Source: a bacterium
Lineage (GTDB): Bacteria; Planctomycetota; Planctomycetia; Pirellulales; Pirellulaceae
Assembly: GCA_030432015.1 (NCBI GenBank)
Contig: JAUIHJ010000096.1
Location: 1-14,903 of the forward strand
Direction: 5' to 3'
DNA: 14,903 nt
Of this stretch, positions 7,529 through 14,207 are shown in pieces. The position numbers and the translations under genes are program-made. Under the pieces are notes generated by a model. That model saw only the letters and a list, made by a program, of their open reading frames with translations, searched no databases and was not told the origin of the DNA. The stretch's first letter is position 1. Each line of letters starts with the position of its first letter.

Positions 7529-8933
7529 TAGAACACGACCGGTTCTTGGAGCATTCTTGCTCGCGGTCTGCGGGGTGACGTTCGCGTTACCAGCGCAGGG
7601 CGCCGAGGCACCGCGGCCCAATATCGTCTTCTTCTTCATTGACGACATGGGCTGGACCGACCTCGGATTCATGGGCAGCGACTATTATGAATCACCGCGG
7701 ACCGACCAATTGGCGGCAGCCGGGGTGGTGTTTCGAGCGGCCTACGCGAATGGACCTAACTGTGCGCCCAGCCGCGCGTCGTTGATGAGCGGCCTCTACA
7801 CGCCGCGACATGGGATTTTTACGGTCGGCGATCCTCAGCGAGGCAATCATCGTTTTCGCAAGCTCGAACCGGCACCCAACAAGACAACGTTGGAGCCTCG
7901 TTTCGTAACGCTGGCCGAAGCGCTGCAAGCCAACGGCTACGTCACCGCGACGATGGGTAAATGGCACCTGGGCGAGGATCCCACGACGCAGGGCTTCGAC
8001 GTCAATGTTGCCGGGCGAGAATGGGGGAGCCCCAGTGGCGGTGGCTACCACAGTCCCTATCGGTATCCGAATCTGGTCCATCGAGTGCCTGGCGAGTATC
8101 TGACCGACCGCCTGACAGACGAAGCGTGTGGGTTCATTGAAGCGCATCGCACCGAGCCGTTCTTTCTTTATCTGACCCATTATGCCGTCCACACACCGAT
8201 TCAAGCCAAGGCCAAGCTGACCGACCAGTTCGCTGCCAAGAAGAAAGGCAAGCACCACGGCAACGCCAAGTACGCCGCGATGATTGCGAGCGTCGATGAG
8301 AGCGTCGGGCGTGTCTTGGATACACTCGACCGCCTCAACCTGTCCGACAACACCATCGTGTTGTTTTGCTCCGACAATGGCGGCCACAGCGGGGCGACGT
8401 CGAACGCACCGCTGCGCGGCGCCAAAGGCATGCTCTACGAAGGCGGCATTCGCGTACCGATGATTGTCAAATGGCCCGGCGTGACACCGGCTGGCGCGGT
8501 CTGCCAGGAGCCGGTGATGGGGATTGACTTCTACCCGACACTGCTGGAAATGACCGCAACCCCCACGCCCGACGCGTTGGTGCTGGACGGTCGGAGTCTC
8601 GTGCCGCTGCTGCGAGATCCCGCGGCGTCACTCGGCCGATCGGCCTTGTTCTGGCATTTCCCATGCTTCCTGCAGGGGCGCGGTGATCCGCACGGCGGAC
8701 CATTTCGCACGACACCCGCGGGGGCCATTCGAATGGGAGACTGGAAGCTGATTGAATGGTTCGAAACGGGCCGCACTGAACTCTATCACCTGAGTGAGGA
8801 TCTCGGCGAGCAGCACGACCTTTCCAGGAATGACCCTGTAAGAACGGCGCAGCTGCTGGCGGCATTGCGGCAGTGGCGGGCGGATGTCGAGGCACCCGTC
8901 CCGTCGGTCCCCAATCCAAGATATCAGCCCTGA
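7473..8933 (+). CDS. Secreted Cys-type sulfatase (arylsulfatase A-like)
   Basis: Hydrolyses sulfate esters. Numbered from ATG 7473 (486 residues): a late signal peptide (hydrophobic FLLAVCGVTFAL, likely cleavage after PAQGA near residue 44), then NIVFFFIDDMGW with metal ligands D57-D58. The formylglycine motif is CAPSRASLMSG with C97, which needs an aerobic formylglycine-generating enzyme. MGKWHLG follows (K163, H165), then H240 in THYAVHTP and FCSDNGG (D301, N302). The core is complete, ending with the usual DWKLIEWFETGRTELYHL region. The substrate is unknown; sulfated polysaccharides are common targets in planctomycetes. The start is uncertain: the frame is open from ATG 7374, but 7384-7528 is a dispersed repeat also found at 14048. 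ATG 7473 or TTG 7503 gives a more normal signal peptide; both lie in the repeat. Confidence 0.88.
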   Translation: MGGEKRAGPGLSPNGTRSFRTRPVLGAFLLAVCGVTFALPAQGAEAPRPNIVFFFIDDMGWTDLGFMGSDYYESPRTDQLAAAGVVFRAAYANGPNCAPSRASLMSGLYTPRHGIFTVGDPQRGNHRFRKLEPAPNKTTLEPRFVTLAEALQANGYVTATMGKWHLGEDPTTQGFDVNVAGREWGSPSGGGYHSPYRYPNLVHRVPGEYLTDRLTDEACGFIEAHRTEPFFLYLTHYAVHTPIQAKAKLTDQFAAKKKGKHHGNAKYAAMIASVDESVGRVLDTLDRLNLSDNTIVLFCSDNGGHSGATSNAPLRGAKGMLYEGGIRVPMIVKWPGVTPAGAVCQEPVMGIDFYPTLLEMTATPTPDALVLDGRSLVPLLRDPAASLGRSALFWHFPCFLQGRGDPHGGPFRTTPAGAIRMGDWKLIEWFETGRTELYHLSEDLGEQHDLSRNDPVRTAQLLAALRQWRADVEAPVPSVPNPRYQP

Positions 8934-9347
8934 CGATGGCCGTCCGGGCGACATCGATCGACGGCCCTGGGAACCGGGTGATCGTGATCGACGCGAACCC
9001 GGCGGGCGCGGCGAAGCCACTCGATTTTCAAGAAAACCAGGTGGAAAAAACGAAGATTCCAGCGCCTTCGGCGAAATATGGGAAACAAGCATCTGACCAC
9101 GCTGGCAACGGCACGGTGAGGGCGACGGAAAAACTGGCCGGTTGGGCGCCCTGATTTTCGTCATCACGGCGGCGGACGGATTGGTCCTACCCATCGATGT
9201 TTGCGTAATTCCGCGTAACGGTTACATTCACCGCATCGCTGGGACGCCAACAGAGCGGGCAAGCCACATGGACGGTAGGATGCACTCCAATCAACGCCCC
9301 GTTTCAGCGAACAGCCGACAAAATCGACAACCACCGAGTAGGACCCC
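8934..9347. other. Intergenic region after sulfatase gene
   Basis: I see no supported gene, RNA or clear terminator here. Reading frames across it are short, with biased composition (Arg/Gly/Pro-rich in one frame), as expected for non-coding GC-rich DNA. The last bases carry the ribosome-binding site AGGA (9340-9343) of the following small gene. Confidence 0.4.
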
Positions 9348-9566
9348 ATGTCACTTCTACGATTTAGCCTGAAGACCATGTTCGTTGTAACGACGCTAGC
9401 AGCTCTCTGCCTCGGGCTTTGGCTGCATGGATATCGTTCCGGCATCTCAGAGAGTTTTGGGCATCGGAAATCAAGCCGCGGCAGTGTCCGGCTTCCGGTT
9501 GCTGGCGCCATCATCGAAAGCACGACGTCCCTTTCGCATCCGTCAAGGACTCGCATGCCGGGATAG
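9348..9566 (+). CDS. Small membrane protein with RFSLKT leader, possibly truncated
   Basis: A 72-residue product starting MSLLRFSLKT followed by one hydrophobic segment (MFVVTTLAALCLGLWL, about residues 11-26). This N-terminal pattern, RFSLRT/KT plus a single transmembrane helix, is frequent in planctomycete hypothetical proteins, where a longer soluble part often follows. Here the part after residue 30 is Ser/Arg/Gly-rich without recognisable structure, so the gene may be a decayed or frameshifted remnant, or a true small protein. AGGA lies four bases before ATG 9348. Function unknown. Confidence 0.5.
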   Translation: MSLLRFSLKTMFVVTTLAALCLGLWLHGYRSGISESFGHRKSSRGSVRLPVAGAIIESTTSLSHPSRTRMPG

Positions 9567-9586
9567 GAAGCTGGCCCGCGACCGGA

Positions 9587-9952
9587 TCAAGAAGGATGCT
9601 TCGTATCGCCAGCCGCTTCAGCCCCTCGCAGTAAGAGCGATGCGACCCCCTGCTCCCTATCCCAGCCTCTTAGCTGCAGCAGGACGTAGATTGACATGGC
9701 GATGTTGCCAAGCGTCATGATGAGGACGAACCAAAGCAGCTTCTTCCAGAGACGCTGCTCTTTGTAGGCAACCCACACATAGAAGGTAAGAAAACCAAAG
9801 TAGGCGTCGGCCAGGGTTGCCCGAAACCAGGGGTCGGAGGTCAACTCAGTTCCCACGTCGAGCACGCTTCGGTCCAGTGACGCATAGCAGGTCACCGCCA
9901 ACATGGCGACCAGTACGCCAGCGAACAGCGCGAACAGGATCATTCGAATCAT
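9587..9952 (-). CDS. DUF1475 family membrane protein
   Basis: A 121-residue integral membrane protein with three predicted helices (about residues 4-24, 46-63 and 70-93). The segment TSDPWFRATLADAYFGFLTFYVWVAYKE (about 38-65) is the signature of DUF1475, a family of unknown function in bacteria and plants. The start ATG 9952 has GAGG five bases upstream. It lies 18 bases downstream of the photolyase stop on the same strand, so the two are very likely co-transcribed, which hints at a light or UV link. That link is inference only. Confidence 0.82.
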   Translation of the reverse strand: MIRMILFALFAGVLVAMLAVTCYASLDRSVLDVGTELTSDPWFRATLADAYFGFLTFYVWVAYKEQRLWKKLLWFVLIMTLGNIAMSIYVLLQLRGWDREQGVASLLLRGAEAAGDTKHPS

Positions 9953-9970
9953 CGTCGCCTCGCGTGAACG

Positions 9971-11458
9971 TCAGCCGTTGTTGTTCGCCTGCGCGGGCGA
10001 GTACTTCTGGATATAGTTCTTTACCTTGACTTTGCGCGCCGTGTTCTCGCTGGTCATGTAGCGGATCTTACCGAAGATGGCACGTTCAGGTCCCCAGGCT
10101 CGATCGTAGCGGCCGAGTACCCAAAAGATGCCGCTGTACGAATTTGGGTTGCGACCGTCGAGGGCAAGTTTGTTATTCAGCTCGATCATGACGTCAAGTG
10201 CATCGCGGGGTGAGGCCGACCATTGGAGGATTTTCTTGCCCCACAACATTCGCAAGTAGTTGTGAATGCGACCTTCTCGCACCAGTTGCCGTTGGGCCGC
10301 ATTCCAGAGTTGATCGTCGGTCTGCGCGGATGCTAACTGTTCGAAGTTATAGATCACTGGTCGTCGGTCGCCGGCATGTTCCTCGAGAGTCCGCCGAGCC
10401 CATTCGGGAAGCGAATCGTATTGGTCGTAGTCGTCTCGCTGCCAACACATGTTGTATCCCAGTTCACGCCAGGTGATCAGTTCGTCGAGAAACGACTCCG
10501 CCTCGGCACTTGTCCCCCACCAGCCATGGCTGCTCCCGTTCGCCTTTTCGGCTACTAGGCCCGGATTCCATTCAGCCTGGCGCGTCAGTCTTTCAAAGAT
10601 CTCATGCGCCGAGATGTGCCCGAAATGCAAGTAGGGAGAAAGGCCGCTGGCGGCTTCTTGCTCCGGTTGATTGCGATCGGAGTCATAAATCGGAAGTCTG
10701 CTCTTGAGGAATGAACGAAGGACATTTCGACCCGCCCGTGAACCGCCGACCGTTGCTACCCGACCGACAGCATGATCGATCGGCAGGTATTCGAGACCCT
10801 GGTCCGAGGCGAGTATCCCCGCGGGGTCGGCGGGCGGCCAACGCCGTGTAATCTTCGCCGGAAGGCTCGGCAGTTCCGGCAGGCGCGTGCCCGAAAGTGG
10901 GTCCCGCTGCGGAACGTCGGACAGGTGCGGCAAGAGGTTTTGCTGCAGGAAACGTCGGAAATCGAACGCCCGCGCGAAGACCTTCTGGGCAGCCCGCATG
11001 GGGAGCAGACCGTTGGAGTCCACCAACTCGAAGCGAACCGGGATTTGGCGAGCCGCCGCGCTGATCATGCGGGGAAGAAAGAAGCAAGGAAAATCGTCGC
11101 TGACAACCACCGCAGCGCGGCGGGCCAGCGCTTGCAAGAGCCCCTTGCCGTCACCTTGCGAACTCTCAAGATACGGATAATAGAGTACTGGGTGCCGCGC
11201 GAAGTGTGCGGCGTTGTCGGCCATTCCCTCGATCACAAACCAGTGCAACCGATCGCTCGCCCACGGGTAATCGCAGCGCAGTGCTTCCAGGATGACCAGT
11301 GGTTTGCCGAGCTGCTTCGCCCACTCGACCGCTCGCTCCAGGCTGAAATTGTAGGTGCCCCGCCGATACGAGATCATCCAGTACAGCACGTAATCGCCAT
11401 CCGCGGACGGGTCCAATGCATTGACGGTGCGGATTCGCGTTTCGGGGATCGCGTTCAT
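9971..11458 (-). CDS. phr: Class II CPD photolyase
   Basis: A 495-residue flavoprotein that uses blue/near-UV light to split cyclobutane pyrimidine dimers. The N-terminal alpha/beta domain contains YRRGTYNFSLERAVEWAKQLGKPLVI (31-56). The helical FAD domain has SGLSPYLHFGHIS (271-283), DELITWRELGYNMCWQRDDYD (325-345), then a long conserved helix with GRIHNYLRMLWGKKILQW (396-413). LALDGRNPNSYSGIFWVLGRYD (431-452) and ERAIFGKIRYM (458-468) match class II rather than class I enzymes, whose equivalent region is different. Length is usual. No strong ribosome-binding site is visible at ATG 11458. It leads the DUF1475 gene and diverges from the DNA glycosylase gene, giving two DNA repair genes back to back. 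Confidence 0.93.
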   Translation of the reverse strand: MNAIPETRIRTVNALDPSADGDYVLYWMISYRRGTYNFSLERAVEWAKQLGKPLVILEALRCDYPWASDRLHWFVIEGMADNAAHFARHPVLYYPYLESSQGDGKGLLQALARRAAVVVSDDFPCFFLPRMISAAARQIPVRFELVDSNGLLPMRAAQKVFARAFDFRRFLQQNLLPHLSDVPQRDPLSGTRLPELPSLPAKITRRWPPADPAGILASDQGLEYLPIDHAVGRVATVGGSRAGRNVLRSFLKSRLPIYDSDRNQPEQEAASGLSPYLHFGHISAHEIFERLTRQAEWNPGLVAEKANGSSHGWWGTSAEAESFLDELITWRELGYNMCWQRDDYDQYDSLPEWARRTLEEHAGDRRPVIYNFEQLASAQTDDQLWNAAQRQLVREGRIHNYLRMLWGKKILQWSASPRDALDVMIELNNKLALDGRNPNSYSGIFWVLGRYDRAWGPERAIFGKIRYMTSENTARKVKVKNYIQKYSPAQANNNG

Positions 11459-11766
11459 GGCGTTGAGTGGTGTTACGGTTTCATAGCGGGGTTGGTGGTG
11501 GTAATCGGTAGGTCGGCGCGACGGATTTCGGTAACTGGTCGCCTCATGGATGTTTGCATTCTAGCCAGCTGACAACCTCACGTTCATTCGGTATCGCACA
11601 AATCATCATTTCAGGCAGAAGTTCTTGCCGCCATGTCTGGGGACTCGCCTTGGGATGCTCGCCGAGTTCGCCGCCGGGGCCGGCCTGTGAACGACGGCGC
11701 ATGCACCAGGGTTTGACACGGGACTACAATGCGAGGGATTTTGGATCATAAGAAAAGGATTCGGCG
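11459..11766. promoter_or_regulatory. Divergent promoter region between photolyase and DNA glycosylase genes
   Basis: This 308-base gap must hold the start signals for both repair genes. On the plus strand a perfect TTGACA (11713-11718) is followed by TACAAT (11725-11730), too close to be a standard pair. No well-spaced pair is clear on either strand. The glycosylase ribosome-binding site AAGGA lies near 11756-11760. I see no small gene. Confidence 0.35.
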
Positions 11767-12555
11767 ATGCCTGAAGGTCACACGATTCACCGGACTGCCC
11801 GCGATCACCAACAACGGTTCGCGTCGCAGCAGTTGGCGGTCACGTCGCCGCAGGGTCGCTTTCGCGCGGGCGCCGAGCGACTCGATGGCACGACGCTCGA
11901 GCGCGTCGAAGCCTATGGGAAACATCTGTTCTACTGGTGGGAAGGGGACCAGGTTGTTCATATTCACTTGGGGCTGTACGGCAAATTCCGGAATCATTCC
12001 CAGCCGATCCCCGCACCACGCGGCGCCGTTCGCCTGCGAGTTGTCGGCCAGAGGTACGCGTTTGACTTGAATGGTCCTACCGCATGTGAATTCGTGACCT
12101 TGGAAAAAGTCGCTGCGATTGTCGGCCGCTTGGGCGCCGACCCACTTCGAAATGACGCTGATGTCGAGCGGACATGGGACCGCATCGGCCGCAGTCGCGT
12201 CGCAATCGGCAAGCTCTTGCTCGATCAATCTGTGATCGCCGGAGTCGGCAATGTTTATCGAGCGGAGGCTCTTTTCGCTCAAAAGATGAATCCCGATCGG
12301 GCTGGAAATTCGCTTTCCCGCGCTGAATTTGACGCCCTTTGGAAGTCGATTGTCAACATGCTGCGCGTCGGCGTGAAGTACAATCGCATCATCACAGCCG
12401 ACCCGAAAGTCATCGGTAAGCCGCGCAGCCGGATGCATGCGTCTGAACGCTTGCGGTGCTACAAGATGGAAGCGTGCACCGCCTGCGGCGCCGCGATCAG
12501 GACCTGGGAATTGGGCGGTCGGAAGATGTTTGCCTGTCCCGCTTGCCAGCTGTGA
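11767..12555 (+). CDS. nei: Nei2-like endonuclease VIII / Fpg-family DNA glycosylase
   Basis: A 262-residue bifunctional DNA glycosylase/AP lyase that removes oxidised bases. The catalytic N-terminus MPEGHTIHR supplies P2 and E3, with K52 in AYGKHLFY. The helix-two-turn-helix region is GVGNVYRAEALF (159-170, N162). The C-terminal zinc finger has C237, C240, C257 and C260, with R252 on the hairpin (GGRKMFACPAC). The start PEGHT-hHR with SPQGRF (27-32) and HIHLGLYGKF resembles actinobacterial Nei2 more than classical Fpg, so oxidised pyrimidines are the likelier substrates; this is inferred from similarity. All key residues are present. AAGGA is a few bases upstream of the start. Confidence 0.9.
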   Translation: MPEGHTIHRTARDHQQRFASQQLAVTSPQGRFRAGAERLDGTTLERVEAYGKHLFYWWEGDQVVHIHLGLYGKFRNHSQPIPAPRGAVRLRVVGQRYAFDLNGPTACEFVTLEKVAAIVGRLGADPLRNDADVERTWDRIGRSRVAIGKLLLDQSVIAGVGNVYRAEALFAQKMNPDRAGNSLSRAEFDALWKSIVNMLRVGVKYNRIITADPKVIGKPRSRMHASERLRCYKMEACTACGAAIRTWELGGRKMFACPACQL

Positions 12556-13042
12556 ATGGGCTGAATGCTTCGGCCTGCTGCAAGCCGGTCGTTCATTCTC
12601 CGCTGGGCTCATCGGGCGGGGCGTTGGTTGTACCTGCCACCTGCTCGCTGGTCGCGTGGCGCCACCGCGTGCTGTCATTGCTGTTAAGCCACACCCCGCG
12701 TTCATGCCGAGCGCTGGTTTCGCCCGCCCCCTCCATAACCCGCCATGTGGGGTCGCCCGGACCGCAGTTTAAGTGCTGGCAAGAATTCGCCCCGATACCG
12801 CTCGGATGAACGTTATGGATGTTTTTGTCGCATGGCCGTCAAGCATCTCGCCGTGTTATCGGCCCATCATCGCTCGATGGAGAATTAATGTTCGTTGTAA
12901 CGCATGTGTGTCAAGTGACTTACGATCGCCGAGTACCTGAAATGAATGTTTTGAACGATTTTTACGGTTACTTGAGTGGGCCAGGGGCGGTATAACCGGC
13001 AGAACGTTTTGAACGAATTAGACGATTTAAAGGAGTTGGGTT
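12556..13042. other. Intergenic region upstream of sigma factor gene
   Basis: The left part (to about 12870) shows only a 10-base palindrome GTGGCGCCAC (12656-12665) and no gene. The right part holds an exact 11-base direct repeat GTTTTGAACGA at 12948-12958 and 13006-13016 (58 bases start to start), a TATAAC hexamer (12991-12996) and a possible 35-codon frame (12888-12995). The strong ribosome-binding site AAAGGAG of the sigma gene lies at about 13029-13035. The direct repeats could be operator half-sites. Confidence 0.45.
12888..12995 (+). CDS. Possible 35-residue leader ORF upstream of sigma factor gene
   Basis: ATG 12888 is preceded by GGAG (12879-12882) at good spacing and opens a frame of 35 codons ending in TAA (12993-12995), 47 bases before the sigma gene start. 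The product contains VLNDFYGYLSGPGAV at its end. I recognise no family. It may be a regulatory leader peptide or chance; the first GTTTTGAACGA repeat lies inside it. Confidence 0.25.
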   Translation: MFVVTHVCQVTYDRRVPEMNVLNDFYGYLSGPGAV

Positions 13043-13996
13043 ATGACCGTTGCGACACGAGTGCAAACAGATTCACCTCGTCGATCAACTGCTGAGCGAA
13101 GAAGCGAGACGCTGCGTTCACGCGTCCTTATGCTTTTGCGGACGGAGATCGACTTTATTCCCAACGCCGGATTCCAGGGCGAAAACTACGGACCGTGCGA
13201 AATCGTCAAGCGACTGCTGGCCGATGGAGAGGCATCGGGTCAGGCCCCGGCCGATCTGCCGGCTCACCTCCGCAGATTTTGTGAGGCGGATCTTCTGTCG
13301 CACGAGGAGGAAGTCGCCCTCTTTCGTGAAATGAATTACCTCAAGTTCCGGGCCAACGCACTTCGCTCGCGGCTCAACCCGGATCAGATCGACCCTGCTG
13401 CGGTCGAGGCGATCGACCGAATGTTGCAACGGGCGCAGGTGATTCGTGACCACATCATCAAGGCCAACATGCGATTGGTCATGTCGATCGTGAAGAAGTT
13501 CGTCACGCCTCAGCAGTCGTTCGACGACATGCTCAGCGACGGAACCTTCACTTTGATGCAGACGGTCGAGAAGTTCGACTTTGACCGCGGCTTTCGCTTT
13601 AGCACGTACGCCTATCGTTCGATCGCGCGAACCGCCTATCGCGCGGTCACCAGTGCACAGAAGGAAGAGGCCCGTTTCACCCGCGATGCCGATGAATGGG
13701 CCTTCGAGCAGGAAGAATCTCAATTCGCCTCGACCAGCGCTGAAGCGGTCTGGATGAACGTTCGCGAATTGACCGGCAAGATGCTCGACAAACTTGATCG
13801 GCGGGAGCGTCTCATAATCCGCAGCCGCTATGCCCTGGGTTCCCATCGCAAGGTTCGTACCTTTCAGGACCTTGCCAATCGGTTGGGCGTCTCGAAAGAA
13901 CGCGTGCGTCAGCTTGAACAGCGGGCCGTCGGGAAATTGCAAGCGATGGCTGCGGAATTCGAATTGGACGAAGTGTTTGGTGCCGCGATGGCATAG
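13043..13996 (+). CDS. Sigma-70 family RNA polymerase sigma factor
   Basis: A 317-residue sigma factor. A region 1.2-like helix is at about 76-105 (DLLSHEEEVALFREMNYLKFRA). Region 2 spans about 133-200: KANMRLVMSIVKKF for core binding, then FDFDRGFRFSTYAYRSIARTAYRA for -10 recognition and melting. Region 4 spans about 240-303 with the helix-turn-helix TFQDLANRLGVSKERVRQLEQRAVGKL (273-299) for -35 recognition. Region 3 is short and diverged (205-240), and there is no long region 1.1, so this is an alternative (group 2/3-like) factor, not the housekeeping one and not an ECF factor. Strong AAAGGAG before ATG 13043. Direct repeats upstream hint at a dedicated control. It sits between a DNA repair gene and the SRPBCC-SDR gene, so a stress regulon is plausible. 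Confidence 0.93.
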   Translation: MTVATRVQTDSPRRSTAERRSETLRSRVLMLLRTEIDFIPNAGFQGENYGPCEIVKRLLADGEASGQAPADLPAHLRRFCEADLLSHEEEVALFREMNYLKFRANALRSRLNPDQIDPAAVEAIDRMLQRAQVIRDHIIKANMRLVMSIVKKFVTPQQSFDDMLSDGTFTLMQTVEKFDFDRGFRFSTYAYRSIARTAYRAVTSAQKEEARFTRDADEWAFEQEESQFASTSAEAVWMNVRELTGKMLDKLDRRERLIIRSRYALGSHRKVRTFQDLANRLGVSKERVRQLEQRAVGKLQAMAAEFELDEVFGAAMA

Positions 13997-14047
13997 CGTG
14001 AGGGGGCCTTTGTTCTGGACCCGTCCCAATGGTGCGGCAGTCGACTG

Positions 14048-14192
14048 AATGGCCGAGCGCGCTTCAGCAGCGCACACGCCGTCAGCGGGACAAGCACCTT
14101 CTGCGCCGCCCCGCGGTTTTTCCGCAGTTGAATCTATTGGGCGGCGAAAAACGAACCGGTCCCGGATTGTCGCCGAACTGCACTCGGTCATT
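14048..14192 (+). repeat. 145-bp dispersed repeat, copy 2, with terminal inverted repeats
   Basis: Gapless match to 7384-7528. Its ends are imperfect inverted repeats: AATGGCCGAGCGC at the left and GCACTCGGTCATT at the right (11/13 when the second is inverted). Inside, GTTTTTCCGC pairs with GCGGCGAAAAAC except for a two-base bulge, closing a loop of about 15 bases. It lies between the sigma gene stop and the SRPBCC-SDR gene, 15 bases before that gene's start codon and just before its ribosome-binding site. It contains no start codon used by that gene. Confidence 0.85.
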
Positions 14193-14207
14193 GAAAGGAA
14201 GAAGTCG

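Noticed and set aside
10772..11572. A 266-codon plus-strand frame opposite the photolyase
   Set aside because: It is a shadow of the class II photolyase; composition and content do not look like a protein.
12656..12665. Perfect palindrome GTGGCGCCAC
   Set aside because: It is short, GC-rich, single-copy and far from any gene start, so no function can be supported.
11746..12705. A 319-codon minus-strand frame opposite the DNA glycosylase
   Set aside because: It is antisense to an intact Nei2-like gene with every catalytic residue present, and shows no family signature of its own.
9378..12902. An identical 15-base string ATGTTCGTTGTAACG at 9378-9392 and 12888-12902
   Set aside because: The match does not extend on either side, and one such match in about 15 kb is not surprising by chance.
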